A DNA stretch of 64,000 nt from Paraburkholderia phenazinium (GCF_900142845.1 NZ_FSRU01000002.1:186001-250000); one strand, 5' to 3'; shown: positions 1 to 9,423, numbered from the stretch's first letter. The notes: a model not told the origin generated them from the letters alone. Numbers and translations: made by a program.

Positions 1-570
1 AATCTCGACACCGACCAGATCATGCCGAAGCAGTTTCTGCGCATCATCGACAAGGCCGGTTTGAGCGACGGCTTGCTGTACGACCTGCGTTTCGATGCCA
101 ACGGCGCGCCGCGCGACGATTGCGTGCTCAACCAGTCGCGTTACCGCGGCGCGAGCGTGCTGATCGGCGGCGCGAATTTCGGCTGCGGCTCGAGCCGCGA
201 GCATGCGGTGTGGGGGCTGCAGCAGTACGGTTTCGCCGCAGTGATCGCGCCAAGTTTTGCGGAGATCTTCTATTCCAACGCGATGAACAACCGCTTGCTG
301 CTGGTGCAGCTCGAGCGCAGCGAGGTCAACGAACTGCTGTCGTTGAGCGAAGCGCCGGAGCGCGCCGACGCGTGGCTGCGTATCGACGTCGAACAGCAGA
401 AGGTGACCACCGCGGCCGGCCGTGCGTTTTCGTTTCCGCTCGGGGCGCGCCACAAGCGCATGGTGATGGACGGCATGGATACGATCGACCTGACGCTCGC
501 GTCCTTGCCGGAGATCGAAGCATTCGAGCGGACGCATTTCAGCCGCCATCCGTGGGCGGCCGTGATGTAA
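1..570 (+). CDS. leuD: 3-isopropylmalate dehydratase small subunit (5' partial)
   Basis: This is the small (swivel-domain) subunit of isopropylmalate isomerase, which works with LeuC to interconvert 2- and 3-isopropylmalate in leucine synthesis. The frame is open from base 1 and begins inside the conserved NLDTDQI-MPKQF stretch, so roughly the first 20 codons lie outside the window. The FGCGSSREHA motif at nt 178-207 and the downstream SNAMNN segment are typical of LeuD. The gene is followed by a dicarboxylate symporter rather than leuB, so this may be a second leuCD copy acting on a related dicarboxylate such as citramalate/citraconate; that substrate idea is inference. Family membership is secure. 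Confidence 0.93.
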   Translation, partial: NLDTDQIMPKQFLRIIDKAGLSDGLLYDLRFDANGAPRDDCVLNQSRYRGASVLIGGANFGCGSSREHAVWGLQQYGFAAVIAPSFAEIFYSNAMNNRLLLVQLERSEVNELLSLSEAPERADAWLRIDVEQQKVTTAAGRAFSFPLGARHKRMVMDGMDTIDLTLASLPEIEAFERTHFSRHPWAAVM

Positions 571-591
571 GCGCCGCGGCTTGCGCGGCGC
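571..591 (+). terminator. Hairpin directly after leuD
   Basis: An 8-bp perfect stem (GCGCCGCG / CGCGGCGC) with a five-base loop starts at the base after the leuD stop codon. No T-run follows, so factor-independent termination is uncertain; it may instead protect the transcript end. Confidence 0.4.
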
Positions 592-710
592 CGTCAGCGC
601 CCGCGCAAGTCACGCCCCCTCGTCGTACCTCAACGCCGCATTGCCCCACTACCGCCTAGGTATTCCCCTGAGCGGGAAGGGCGCAGCTTTGCCCAAAAAA
701 CGGAGGAGAC

Positions 711-2096
711 ATGAAACGCAAGCCGTTCTACAAGATTCTTTATGTGCAGGTACTCGTTGCGATCGGCGCCGGCATTCTCGCCGGACATCTGGCGCCCGCC
801 GACGCCATCGCGCTGAAGCCGCTCGGCGATATCTTCATCAAGCTGATTCGCATGATCATCGGGCCGGTGATCTTCTGCACCGTGGTTACGGGCATTGCCA
901 GCATGCGCGACATGAAGAAGGTCGGCCGGGTGGGCGGCAAGGCTCTGCTGTATTTCGAACTGGTGTCGACTTTCGCGCTCTTCATCGGTCTGCTGGCGGC
1001 GCATGTGCTCGCGCCCGGCAAAGGTTTCAACGTCGACCCGGCCACGCTCGACGGCAGCATGGTGTCGGGCTACGTGAGCCAGGCGGCGCATGGCGAGGGC
1101 GTCGCAGGTTTCCTGATGCATATCGTTCCCGAGACTTTCGTCGGCGCCTTCGTGCAGGGCGATATCCTGCCGGTGCTGCTGATCGCCATGCTGTTCGGCG
1201 CGGCGTTGGCGTTGCTGGGCGAGGCAGGCAAGCCGGTGGCCGAGCTGATCGAAGCGCTGTCGAAAACTTTCTTCCGGATCGTGCATCTGATCACCCGTCT
1301 GGCGCCGCTCGGCGCATTCGGCGCGATGGCGTTCACTATTGGCCGATACGGCATCGCCTCGCTGTTGCCGATGATGAAGCTGATCGGCGCGTTCTATCTG
1401 ACGGCGTTCGTCTTCGTGATCGGCGTGCTTGGCGTCGTGACGCGTCTATGCGGCTTTAGCATCTGGCGTTTTCTCGGCTTCATCAAGGACGAACTGCTGA
1501 TCGTGCTGGGCACGTCCACTTCAGAAGCGGCGCTGCCGCAGTTGATGGAAAAGCTCGAGCGGCTCGGCTGCCCGCGGGCGATTGTCGGGCTCGTCGTGCC
1601 CACCGGCTATTCGTTCAATCTCGACGGCACCAATCTCTACATGACGCTGGCGGTGCTGTTTCTCGCCCAGGCAACGAATACGCACTTGAGCATGACCCAG
1701 GAAGCGACCTTGCTGGCCGTGACGATGCTGACCTCGAAGGGCTCGACGGGCGTCACCGGGGCCGGCTTCATCACGCTGGCGGCGAGCCTCTCCGTGGTGC
1801 CCACCGTGCCGATGACGGCGATGGTGCTGATTCTCGGCATCGACCGATTTATGTCGGAATGCCGGGCATTGACCAATATCATCGGCAACGGCGTGGCGGC
1901 GATCGTGGTCGCTGCGTGGGAACACGAGCTCGATCGCGAGCGGTTGCGCCTGGCGTTGGGGAGCAGACGCCTGCGAGCGGGCAGCGGCGACAGCGCGGAT
2001 GCCGCTGCGCTCGAAGCCAACCCCAACGCGAACCTCAACGCGAACCGCGGCGCGGCCTTCACGGCCCCGCCAGCACCACCCCCAAACTTGCGCTGA
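711..2096 (+). CDS. dctA: DctA-type dicarboxylate:cation symporter
   Basis: This inner-membrane symporter of the DAACS family takes up C4-dicarboxylates (succinate, fumarate, malate) or acidic amino acids with protons or sodium. It has 461 residues, with hydrophobic segments throughout and the family signature S-rich hairpin and NLDGT motif (nt 1618-1632, N-L-D-G-T), followed by [13 protein letters not shown]. The start is fixed by GGAGGAG seven bases upstream. The C-terminal tail is unusual: a low-complexity Asn/Ala stretch (PNANLNAN) followed by a proline run. The final 38 bases overlap the end of the convergent exporter gene. Substrate among C4 acids is not determined by sequence alone. 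Confidence 0.9.
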   Translation: MKRKPFYKILYVQVLVAIGAGILAGHLAPADAIALKPLGDIFIKLIRMIIGPVIFCTVVTGIASMRDMKKVGRVGGKALLYFELVSTFALFIGLLAAHVLAPGKGFNVDPATLDGSMVSGYVSQAAHGEGVAGFLMHIVPETFVGAFVQGDILPVLLIAMLFGAALALLGEAGKPVAELIEALSKTFFRIVHLITRLAPLGAFGAMAFTIGRYGIASLLPMMKLIGAFYLTAFVFVIGVLGVVTRLCGFSIWRFLGFIKDELLIVLGTSTSEAALPQLMEKLERLGCPRAIVGLVVPTGYSFNLDGTNLYMTLAVLFLAQATNTHLSMTQEATLLAVTMLTSKGSTGVTGAGFITLAASLSVVPTVPMTAMVLILGIDRFMSECRALTNIIGNGVAAIVVAAWEHELDRERLRLALGSRRLRAGSGDSADAAALEANPNANLNANRGAAFTAPPAPPPNLR

Positions 2097-3033
2097 CGAC
2101 CAGCAGCGTGCCAGCCAGTTGCAGCGCGCTCATCGGCTGACGCAGCACGACAAAACCGGCTAGCGCGCCGATGGCCGGCTCGATGCTCATCAGGATGCCG
2201 AACGAAGAGGCGCGCATATGACGCAGCGCGATCATCTCCAGCGCATAGGGCAGCAAGGGCACCAGCACGGCGAGTCCCGCTGTGGCGCCAAGCTGCGCGA
2301 GCGGGACATGTCCGCCACTTTCGACGAGACCGAACGGCGTGGCCACTACGGCCGCGGCAAGCAGCGACACGGAAAGCCCTTCGAGGCCCGCGAAGACGGC
2401 GCCGGTCTTCTTCATCAATACGATGTAGCTGCCCCAGCCGAGCGCCGCGCCGAGCGCGAGCAGCACGCCGGGCGGATTGCCGACCCAGCCGCCGCGATCG
2501 TGCGCGAGCATCAGCACACCCGCGATGGCGAGCGCGGGCCAGACCAGCGCGCGGATGCGCCGCACGCCGAAGGTGGCGACCGCGAGCGGTCCGAGAAAAT
2601 CGATCGCAACCGCGAGACCCAGCGGAATGCGCTGGATCGCGGCGAAGAAGCACAGGGTCATGCCGGCCATGGCGACGCCGAGCGTGCCGGCGGCCAGCCA
2701 CCTTGACGGCGAGTAGCTGCGCAGGGGCGGCCGCACGATCGCGGCGAGCACCACGGCGGCCCAGCACAGGCGCAGCCAGGTGGTGCTGAACGAGCCATAG
2801 GCCGTCATGGCGGGCGCCGAGAGCGCAGCGCCGAACTGCACGCTGGACATCGACAGCAGCGCGAGCAACGCCGCCGCGCCGGCGGCGCGCTTCGACGACG
2901 CCCCGGCGAGGGGGACGGTCCCGGGCAAGGCAGGGGAGATCGTGGAACCCTGTCCCGCCGCGCCGCCGGCGGCAATGGGTGTAACCGGATCCGCGGAGCG
3001 AGGTGTGGGGCCAGGCGCAGTGTTGTCCTGCAT
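2059..3033 (-). CDS. EamA/DMT-family exporter (RhtA-like)
   Basis: This is an inner-membrane drug/metabolite transporter of the EamA family with two repeated five-helix halves, 324 residues. The closest recognisable subgroup is RhtA/YdcZ-like amino acid or metabolite exporters; the LGPLAVA and [12 protein letters not shown] segments match that group. The first 45 residues are a Pro/Ala/Gly-rich extension without membrane character, so a later start inside the frame is possible. The 3' end overlaps the convergent dctA gene by 38 bases. The divergent LysR gene immediately upstream is the likely regulator. Substrate unknown. Confidence 0.85.
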   Translation of the reverse strand: MQDNTAPGPTPRSADPVTPIAAGGAAGQGSTISPALPGTVPLAGASSKRAAGAAALLALLSMSSVQFGAALSAPAMTAYGSFSTTWLRLCWAAVVLAAIVRPPLRSYSPSRWLAAGTLGVAMAGMTLCFFAAIQRIPLGLAVAIDFLGPLAVATFGVRRIRALVWPALAIAGVLMLAHDRGGWVGNPPGVLLALGAALGWGSYIVLMKKTGAVFAGLEGLSVSLLAAAVVATPFGLVESGGHVPLAQLGATAGLAVLVPLLPYALEMIALRHMRASSFGILMSIEPAIGALAGFVVLRQPMSALQLAGTLLVVSASLGVVLAGP

Positions 3034-3127
3034 GTCGAGCTCATCGAAAGAAGTGCGCCCATCATAACCATGCTCGCGACGTTAAGATAAGCTGATATTC
3101 CTTATGCCGGTATCACGAGCGTTAATA

Positions 3128-4033
3128 ATGATGCGAGATCTCGATAGCAGCCTGCTGCGCGCTTTTGTGACGGTCGCTGAGACCGGCGCGGTCAGTGCCG
3201 CGGCCACGCGGTTGGCGCGCACCCAGGCGGCCGTCAGCATGCAGTTGCGGCGGCTCGAGGAAGAAGTCGGCCAGCGTTTGCTGGACCGCTCGCCGCGCGG
3301 CGTGCGTCTGACCGAGGCGGGCCATCGGCTGCTGCCGTATGCGCATACGATCCTCGGCGCCGGAGCCGACGCACGGCGTGCACTGAGCGCGGAGCAGGTG
3401 TCCGGCACGGTGCGCCTCGGCATGCTCGAGGATATTGCGGTCGGGCGTCTGCCGCATGCGTTGCGGCGCTTTTCGAGCGCGTATCCGCAGGTCGCGCTGG
3501 AGATCGTCGTCGATAACAGTGAGGCGTTGTCGGCCCGCCTGGGCGAGGGCAGTCTCGATGTCGTCGTGGGCGATCCGGCGCTAGTGGATGCGGCGCCGTT
3601 GATCGCATGGAGCCAGCCGCTCTTCTGGGTCGGCGCGCGCGGTTTCAGCCGCGCGGCCGATGAACCCTTGTCGATCGTCGCGTTCGGCGCCGGCTGTCTG
3701 TGGCAGCAGCAGGTGCTGACGGCGCTGCGGCGCGCTGGGCTCACGTGGCGCATCGTCTGCACCAGCACGAGTCTGCCGGCGGTGCAGTCGGCGGTCGAGG
3801 CGGGCCTCGGGGTGTCGGTGCTGCTCGACGGCAATATCCGTCACGACGCCATGCGCGTGCTGGGTGAGAGCGACGGCTTGCCGCCGGCGCCGGTGGCCGA
3901 CTTCGGGCTGTTCACGCGGGCGGCATCCGCGCCCTCCACCTCGCCCGCGCTACCCGGCACCCAGGCCGCGGCCGTGCAGACCCTGCAAACCTTCCTCTGC
4001 GAGGAATTGAATATCGGTCTTGCAGGGCTTTAG
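3128..4033 (+). CDS. LysR-family transcriptional regulator
   Basis: This is a LysR-type regulator. The N-terminal winged helix-turn-helix runs from LDSSLLRAFVTVAETG through AVSMQLRRLEEEVG, and an effector-binding domain follows from about residue 90. The start is placed at the ATG at 3128 (MMRDLDSS), which puts the HTH at the usual distance from the N-terminus; an in-frame ATG at 3104 is an alternative, and neither has a strong ribosome-binding site. It is transcribed divergently from the EamA exporter with under 100 bases between them, the standard arrangement for a LysR gene controlling its neighbour. That target is inferred. Confidence 0.88.
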   Translation: MMRDLDSSLLRAFVTVAETGAVSAAATRLARTQAAVSMQLRRLEEEVGQRLLDRSPRGVRLTEAGHRLLPYAHTILGAGADARRALSAEQVSGTVRLGMLEDIAVGRLPHALRRFSSAYPQVALEIVVDNSEALSARLGEGSLDVVVGDPALVDAAPLIAWSQPLFWVGARGFSRAADEPLSIVAFGAGCLWQQQVLTALRRAGLTWRIVCTSTSLPAVQSAVEAGLGVSVLLDGNIRHDAMRVLGESDGLPPAPVADFGLFTRAASAPSTSPALPGTQAAAVQTLQTFLCEELNIGLAGL

Positions 4034-4132
4034 GCAACGCGCTTCGCCTGCCACGCATGCAGTTTTTACGAGATTTTTTCTTGCGGGCGATCCCCGGCCA
4101 AACCTAAACTTCGATCAACCTGATGAACTTGG

Positions 4133-4774
4133 ATGGTCAAGGTGAACAAACGCGCAGCCACGCAGCAGCCCAAACGGATCGATTATGTCCGGCGCGGTCC
4201 CGGCCGCATCGAACTGCGGCGCTTCGACCCGGCACGCGATTCGTTCGATGCGCTCACAACCATGTTGCACCGGGCCTTTGCGCGGTTAGGGGAGATGGGG
4301 CTCAACTGCACCTGCGTCGACCAGAGCGCCGCCGTCACCCGTTCGCGGGCCACGCGTGGCGATTGCTACGTGGCGGTGTGCGACGGCCGCATTGTCGGCA
4401 CGATGACGCTGTATGCGCCGGATCGCGACTCGCCCTGCGAACTGTACCGCCACGGCGAAATTGCCAGCATGCGCCAGTTCGGCGTCGAACCGGCCTGGCA
4501 GGCACGCGGCATCGGCACCTTGCTGTTGGCGTTCGCCGACCACTGGGCCGCCACGCGCGGCTACGCGGAACTCGCCCTCGACACCCCGCAACCCGCTGCC
4601 CATCTGATTGCGTTCTATCGCGGTCATGGCTTCCGCATCGTCGACTTCATGCGCTTTGACGGCAAACGCTACGACAGCGCGATTCTCAGCAAGCCCGCCG
4701 TGGCCGCACGGACGCTCGCGACATGGTCGCAGCGGCTCGAACTGCCGCGCCGGCAGATTGCCCGCGCAGCGTAA
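4133..4774 (+). CDS. GNAT-family N-acetyltransferase
   Basis: This is a predicted acyl-CoA-dependent N-acetyltransferase of 213 residues. The acetyl-CoA binding motif A is visible as FGVEPAWQARGIGTLLL (nt about 4480-4530, Q/RxxGxG/A form), and the C-terminal AFYRGHGFRIV (nt 4612-4640) is the usual motif B of the fold. The N-terminal 25 residues are basic and outside the fold. The substrate cannot be told from sequence. The gene stands alone on the plus strand, followed after 14 bases by a small membrane protein gene. Confidence 0.85.
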   Translation: MVKVNKRAATQQPKRIDYVRRGPGRIELRRFDPARDSFDALTTMLHRAFARLGEMGLNCTCVDQSAAVTRSRATRGDCYVAVCDGRIVGTMTLYAPDRDSPCELYRHGEIASMRQFGVEPAWQARGIGTLLLAFADHWAATRGYAELALDTPQPAAHLIAFYRGHGFRIVDFMRFDGKRYDSAILSKPAVAARTLATWSQRLELPRRQIARAA

Positions 4775-4788
4775 GCGCCCGGCGATCC

Positions 4789-5178
4789 ATGCGCGACCCC
4801 TTAAACAAACGTGTAGAAGGACTGAAGAAACCGATGGTGCGCCCAAGACCAGGGATGATGTTCCGAGGCATGCTCAAGGTCGTATTGATTGCGATTGCGG
4901 CGAGCCAGATCCTGACCACCGCCTTCACCGTGCTTGCGCGGCAGATCGATGCGGGCCTGTCGCCGCAGATCATTTCCGTGTTCGGTTTCGTGACCTGCGG
5001 TCTGGTGTCGATGTGGCTGCAGGCCGATGCGCGCCGCGCTTTCGGCTTTGCGAAAGAGAAGGGCTTTGTCGCCGCCGCGCGCGACGGACAACCGGGTCCG
5101 CGGATCGCGGCCGATTGTCCGCGGCGCTGGCTGGTGGTGCTGCATATCGAACTGAATCCGGCAGCCGTCACACCTTGA
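4789..5178 (+). CDS. Small membrane protein of unknown function
   Basis: A predicted 129-residue protein that I do not recognise. It has a hydrophobic segment (FRGMLKVVLIAIAASQILTT) and a second one after it (IISVFGFVTCGLVSMWL), giving two likely transmembrane helices, then a basic/soluble C-terminal part. The start at 4789 (MRDPLNK) follows the GNAT gene closely. The ATG at 4834 (MVRPRPG) has a purine-rich AAGGACTGAAGAA stretch upstream and could be the true start. Codon use matches the neighbouring genes, which supports it being real. No function is proposed. Confidence 0.6.
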   Translation: MRDPLNKRVEGLKKPMVRPRPGMMFRGMLKVVLIAIAASQILTTAFTVLARQIDAGLSPQIISVFGFVTCGLVSMWLQADARRAFGFAKEKGFVAAARDGQPGPRIAADCPRRWLVVLHIELNPAAVTP

Positions 5179-5182
5179 AGCG

Positions 5183-5263
5183 GGCTCGCCTCGCGTGAGC
5201 CGGAGCGCAACCGCAGCGCAACTATTGCAAGAGCGGGCAGCAACTATTGCAACGAGGCGAGCC
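5183..5263. repeat. Inverted repeat enclosing two 13-bp direct repeats
   Basis: An 11-bp perfect inverted repeat (GGCTCGCCTCG at 5183-5193, CGAGGCGAGCC at 5253-5263) brackets two identical copies of GCAACTATTGCAA (5218-5230 and 5240-5252, 22 bp apart). It fills the gap between two convergent genes, so a bidirectional terminator is likely; the inner direct repeats are not explained by that. Confidence 0.6.
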
Positions 5264-5268
5264 GGCGC

Positions 5269-5430
5269 TCAGCGTCTGACCACGCCCATCAGCAAGGTCA
5301 CGAGGAAGATCACGATAAAGATAAAGAACAGGACCTTGGCGATCTCGGCCGCGCCGGCGGCGATGCCACCGAAGCCGAACACCGCGGCGATGATGGCGAT
5401 GATGAAGAAAATAGCAGCGTAGCGAAGCAT
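5269..5430 (-). CDS. DUF1328/YtjA-family small membrane protein
   Basis: A 53-residue, very hydrophobic protein. It opens with [20 protein letters not shown] and continues with [16 protein letters not shown], the family pattern of two membrane helices joined by a Gly/Ala-rich turn; it ends VVRR. A strong GAGGAGGGG ribosome-binding site precedes the ATG. Proteins of this family are common in Burkholderia and Pseudomonas and are often stress-induced, but no biochemical role is established. The gene was found by reading the minus strand directly; it is too short for many gene callers. Confidence 0.85.
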   Translation of the reverse strand: MLRYAAIFFIIAIIAAVFGFGGIAAGAAEIAKVLFFIFIVIFLVTLLMGVVRR

Positions 5431-5668
5431 GGCCCCTCCTCGAAGGATTGCTGGAATGAGTGAAACGGCGGGTCTTCGTTAGCCGCATGCGCCTGTGTCT
5501 CCGTCGACGCAGGTTCAGCGCGTGCGTGCCGCCGTTTCCTGAAAGAGCAACTCCTGTGCCCAACGAGGCCGGCTGCGCGGCTGGAAGACCGGTTCGCCGC
5601 CGCCGAACCGGCTAAAGAAACAGGCGTGAGCGCCGATATCCGTTAAGTACCCATCCGGACATCGGCTC

Positions 5669-7102
5669 ATGCTCTTTCGCAAACCTGTCGCAGTACTCAC
5701 ATTCACACTTTCGCTGACTGCCACGACGGCCTTCGCAGTCGGCATGCATGCCGACGAGCCCGCAGCGGCAGCGTCCGATTCGCAGCCTCCGGCGCCTGGC
5801 GCCGCTTCAGCAGCGTTTGTCGGGCGCATCCGGCTGCTGCTGGTCCGCATGGGCATCGACCCGGATGGCGCGAACGGCAAGTCACTTCTGGTGTGGGCGG
5901 GTGGCCTGATGAGCGATCCGGACTGGTCCGCGCTTTTGACTCGGCGCAATGGCCCGGGTGTTAGCGCATTCAATCTCAAGACGCTCTCGCTTACGCCAGC
6001 CGCACGTCTGCAGGTATTGAAGGATTTCAGTGTTCTCGCGCCCTACATGCCTGCCGGGGTGTTCGGCGGCGCCAGGCTCGATGCGGCTGACTTCGGCAAA
6101 TTCCTCAATGCTCTGCCGCCCGGGGGCGTGGCGGCGTTCGAGAACCTGCTCGATGTGATGGTGAAGCAGCACGATACGATGGATCCTGCCGAGCACTACA
6201 GCACGGCCGAGTTGCTTGAACTGGAAAACCGCTTCGACACGATCGCGGAGACTGCATCGGCGAACCATAAGATCGCCGCTCTCGATGGCAAAGGCGGCGC
6301 GCTCAACGGGCAGGATGTTGCTTTCCTCGCCGGTTTGATCGTCGATCTGCCCGAACCGTTGCGAACCCGTGCGTCCTGGGCGCTCCTTCCCGGCACGAAC
6401 GGGGATGGCCGCTCGTACGGAGCGATTACGCGTGGTGTGCTCGACGACCCCTATCCGTACCTCGCGGACATGTTCGACGACCGTGCGTTGCCTGCCTCCT
6501 TGCATGAGCGCCTTCCCGCAGACGGGTCGCGGCCCCTGCCGTTCAGGCGTCTGACCGTTGAAGGCAACTGGGTCGATACGAAGAAGCCGGGCAGTCCGCA
6601 TCCGTGCCGCTATGTCTACGCCAACCTGCACGATAACGGCGTGGTGGCCGAGGTGGCCGAGCGGCTCGCCGATTCGGGCCAGACAGTCGAGGGGCCGGCC
6701 TACTTCACCACGAACTACGGTCTGGTTGCCTTGCGCAAGCAGAGGGTAGGGTTCGGCACGGATTGGGCGCCGGTGGCACAAGTGCTGGACAGCTCGACAG
6801 TCGCCCTCGGCAGCCGGGTACCCGCCGAGGGTGAGCAGGTCGAGTTTCCGGTTGCGCAACCGTCCGACGACGGTGTTCAGAGCGCGCGCTGTCTGATGGG
6901 AAAGACGCAGCCTGCCGCGTCGATTTTTCCAACCCTGAAGGGCGACGCGGTCGACGTGACCTGTACGCACGTCGCAGAACACGGCGCCGGTTGGTCCATC
7001 AAGTCCGTCTGGTTGCCCGACTACGGTATTACCCTCATGACCGGAGTGCGTAACGATGGGGAGCGTCGCTTCGAGATCAAGAGCGTGACGGTCTCGGAGT
7101 AA
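5669..7102 (+). CDS. Exported protein of unknown function
   Basis: A 477-residue protein that I cannot place in a family. It begins with a clear Sec signal peptide (basic MLFRKP, hydrophobic core, likely cleavage after TTAFA), then an Ala/Pro/Ser-rich linker. The mature part is soluble, mixed in character and has four cysteines in its C-terminal half (PHPCRY, ARCLMG, VTCTH region), compatible with periplasmic or secreted location. There is no membrane segment beyond the signal. It stands alone between the DUF1328 gene and the convergent diguanylate cyclase, so context gives no functional hint. Confidence 0.7.
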   Translation: MLFRKPVAVLTFTLSLTATTAFAVGMHADEPAAAASDSQPPAPGAASAAFVGRIRLLLVRMGIDPDGANGKSLLVWAGGLMSDPDWSALLTRRNGPGVSAFNLKTLSLTPAARLQVLKDFSVLAPYMPAGVFGGARLDAADFGKFLNALPPGGVAAFENLLDVMVKQHDTMDPAEHYSTAELLELENRFDTIAETASANHKIAALDGKGGALNGQDVAFLAGLIVDLPEPLRTRASWALLPGTNGDGRSYGAITRGVLDDPYPYLADMFDDRALPASLHERLPADGSRPLPFRRLTVEGNWVDTKKPGSPHPCRYVYANLHDNGVVAEVAERLADSGQTVEGPAYFTTNYGLVALRKQRVGFGTDWAPVAQVLDSSTVALGSRVPAEGEQVEFPVAQPSDDGVQSARCLMGKTQPAASIFPTLKGDAVDVTCTHVAEHGAGWSIKSVWLPDYGITLMTGVRNDGERRFEIKSVTVSE

Positions 7103-7163
7103 AGCAAACGACGAAGAGCCACAAGGTGCGCCGTCCCTTCAATCTCGACCTGCCGCCGTGCCG

Positions 7164-8564
7164 CTAATGAGCGTGCACTGAGCGCAGCGTGAGCGGCACG
7201 CCTTGCCATGCCGCGACGCGGTTGCGCCCAGCTTCCTTGGCGCGATATAGCGCGGCGTCGGCGTGGGCGAGCAGTTCGGCGGCCTGGATCGGCTCGTCGG
7301 GGCGAGCGGTGGCGACCCCGATCGAGACGCTCACACAGCCGGCCTCGGTGAAGGGCGCCGCGACGGCGAGGCGCGCGACCGCCGCATGCAGGTTCTCGGC
7401 GAGGCGAGCGGCCATCTCGCGCTCGCAGTCCGGCAGCACGACGACGAACTCTTCGCCACCGAAGCGCGCCACAAAATCGGCGCTGCGCCGCAGACTCGCC
7501 TGCAAGGCGCCGGCCACCGCAACGAGGCACTCGTCGCCGCGCAGATGGCCGAGCGTGTCGTTAAAGCGTTTGAAGTGATCGATGTCCACCATCAGGATCG
7601 ACAGCGCGCGGCGCTCCGCGTTGGCCTCGGCCAGCGCGGCGGGGTAGCGCTCCTCGAAGTAGCGCCGGTTGAAGATACCGGTCAGGCCGTCGCGCGAGAC
7701 ATATTCGCTCAGGCGCGCATTGGCCGCGTGCAGCTCGCGGTACAGATGACTGATCTCCCAGATCAGCACGCCCAGCACCGTGCTCGAAGCCAGCACCGAT
7801 TCGAGCCGCGCCACATACCAGCCCATGCTGTAGCGGGCGTTCGCCACCAGCGTCACCAGCACGTCGCCGAGTCCGGCGAAGAGCGCGACGGCGAGCCACA
7901 GTTCGAGCAGGCTGCGCAGCCGCGTCGTGACAATCAGATAGAGCAGCGTAGCGGCGCCGACGATGGCGATGCCGATGCCCGACGGACTATGCGCCAGCCG
8001 CTGATAGGCGTGCCCGTCGATCAGCTTCGGCAGCCACGCTTCCCCGCGAATGGCGAGCGAGCAAAGGGCCACCGACAGGCAAACCGGGCCGCCCACCAGC
8101 ACGAGGCCGGCGAGGCGCGTCTGCGCACGCGGCAGCGGCGCAGGAAAGCGGCGGCGCACCAGCAGGGCGGCGAAGATCAGCAACGGCGAACCGCAATGCC
8201 AGAACGCCCAGATCCACACGGCGCCTTGCGCGCCGGTGCCGAGCAGGCCGGTCGGCGAAAACACGCCGGGAAACACCAGCAACTGGATCGCCACGGTGAC
8301 CGAGGTGTACGCATACGCACCCGCCAGTGCCGCGAGGAAGGGCCCACGGGTGATCATGAATTGCGTCCACAGCAGATAGGCGGTGAGGCCCTCGGTGGTG
8401 AACACGGCCATCGCGAACAGGGGCAGGAAGGCCGCGATATGCGGCTCGGCGACGCCGGCGACCGGCAGGGTCGCCAGCACCACGCACAGAATGAAGCCCG
8501 CCACGGCGTACGCCGCTACGCGATGTTGGCGGGTGACCGCCAGACTCATGATGCTGCTCTTCAT
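7164..8564 (-). CDS. Membrane diguanylate cyclase (MASE4-like sensor, GGDEF)
   Basis: This enzyme makes cyclic di-GMP from two GTP. The 466-residue protein has an N-terminal block of about eight membrane helices resembling a MASE4-type sensory domain, a short linker helix, and a C-terminal GGDEF domain. The active-site signature is GGEEF (residues 369-373), and the product-inhibition site RxxD (R-S-A-D) lies exactly five residues before it, so the enzyme should be active and feedback-inhibited. The start is taken at MKSSIMS; the frame is open further upstream but not membrane-like. It is divergent from the pel operon, whose PelD protein binds c-di-GMP, so a local signalling role is a reasonable inference. 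Confidence 0.88.
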   Translation of the reverse strand: MKSSIMSLAVTRQHRVAAYAVAGFILCVVLATLPVAGVAEPHIAAFLPLFAMAVFTTEGLTAYLLWTQFMITRGPFLAALAGAYAYTSVTVAIQLLVFPGVFSPTGLLGTGAQGAVWIWAFWHCGSPLLIFAALLVRRRFPAPLPRAQTRLAGLVLVGGPVCLSVALCSLAIRGEAWLPKLIDGHAYQRLAHSPSGIGIAIVGAATLLYLIVTTRLRSLLELWLAVALFAGLGDVLVTLVANARYSMGWYVARLESVLASSTVLGVLIWEISHLYRELHAANARLSEYVSRDGLTGIFNRRYFEERYPAALAEANAERRALSILMVDIDHFKRFNDTLGHLRGDECLVAVAGALQASLRRSADFVARFGGEEFVVVLPDCEREMAARLAENLHAAVARLAVAAPFTEAGCVSVSIGVATARPDEPIQAAELLAHADAALYRAKEAGRNRVAAWQGVPLTLRSVHAH

Positions 8565-9423
8565 GCGAGGCTTGACTGGAATGGTGAGATGGCCGGAGAA
8601 GGCCGGCTGAAGCGGCGTCGAAGTGTAGGGTCGCGTTTGTCCATCGCGCATTCTAGCGACAGGTTCGGGGTTTGGGCGCTGCCGGCCGGCGGCCGCGGCG
8701 AATATTGCGGCGGATTGTTGGGGATTCGCTGCGGCGCCGGGGCCTCTCCGCTTAAAAAGACGCGGCACGGGGAGTGGTCCGTGCAATAGCGCCAATTGGC
8801 AATTTTCGAATGACGGTGCAGTGAAGCGGGAATGAGGTGGATATGGGGTTGGAAAGCGGGCCGAAAAGCGTGCGGAAAAAGCGCAGAGAAGTCCGCCATT
8901 CCCGGCTGGATATTCCGGTCATAAAGGAATGATTTGCGCTTTGCGAAGTCATGGGATAACGTTTGCGCCAGATCCCCGTCATCAATTAAATCGAACCACT
9001 GTGCGTTACCGTACACTCGGTTTCAAATGTCAAAGATAGTTAAATATGAAACGCGCATAGCTTCAAATTTGACGGATGTAAAACGTTTGCGCTGCCTGAT
9101 TTGTCCCGCTTCATCTCGTAAATGGCTGATAACTCGTTGATCTGACTCGTGTTGGGAGGCAACGTGTTGCAAAAATACCGCTTTTCTTGTGCGGAGGACG
9201 CGCTAGAATGCGCGCCGAATCATCGTTTCGGCCTGTGTCTCGCGCACCTTGATCCATCCTGTTTGCAACAGCGTGAATCCGGCCATTTGCTTTTTCCGTA
9301 TCTGGAATGCTGTCGGTCATTAACGGCAGAATTTTTGAATCGAATCGGTAAATTTGGCCTGGCTGGATGGGCCGTGCATCGCCGGTTGCCAATAAAACAT
9401 CCAAAGCGATCATAAGAAATCAG
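8565..9423. promoter_or_regulatory. AT-rich spacer between diguanylate cyclase and pel operon
   Basis: This 0.86 kb stretch holds no convincing gene. From about 8800 to 9420 the base composition is visibly richer in A+T than the flanks. It contains AACGTTTGCGC twice (8958-8968, 9082-9092), TTCAAAT twice (9022-9028, 9062-9068), an inverted repeat GTTTCA/TGAAAC (9020-9025, 9047-9052) and GCAAC-GT-GTTGC (9159-9170). It must carry the divergent promoters of the cyclase gene and pelA; I could not fix a start site. The density of repeats suggests binding of more than one regulator. Confidence 0.5.

Noticed and set aside
8561-9016. 151-codon minus-strand frame between the cyclase and pel
   Set aside because: No ribosome-binding site, no hydrophobic or domain pattern and it overlaps the AT-rich regulatory stretch.
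9153-9173. Sigma-54 type promoter before pelA
   Set aside because: The GG and GC elements are nine rather than ten bases apart, and sigma-54 spacing is strict.
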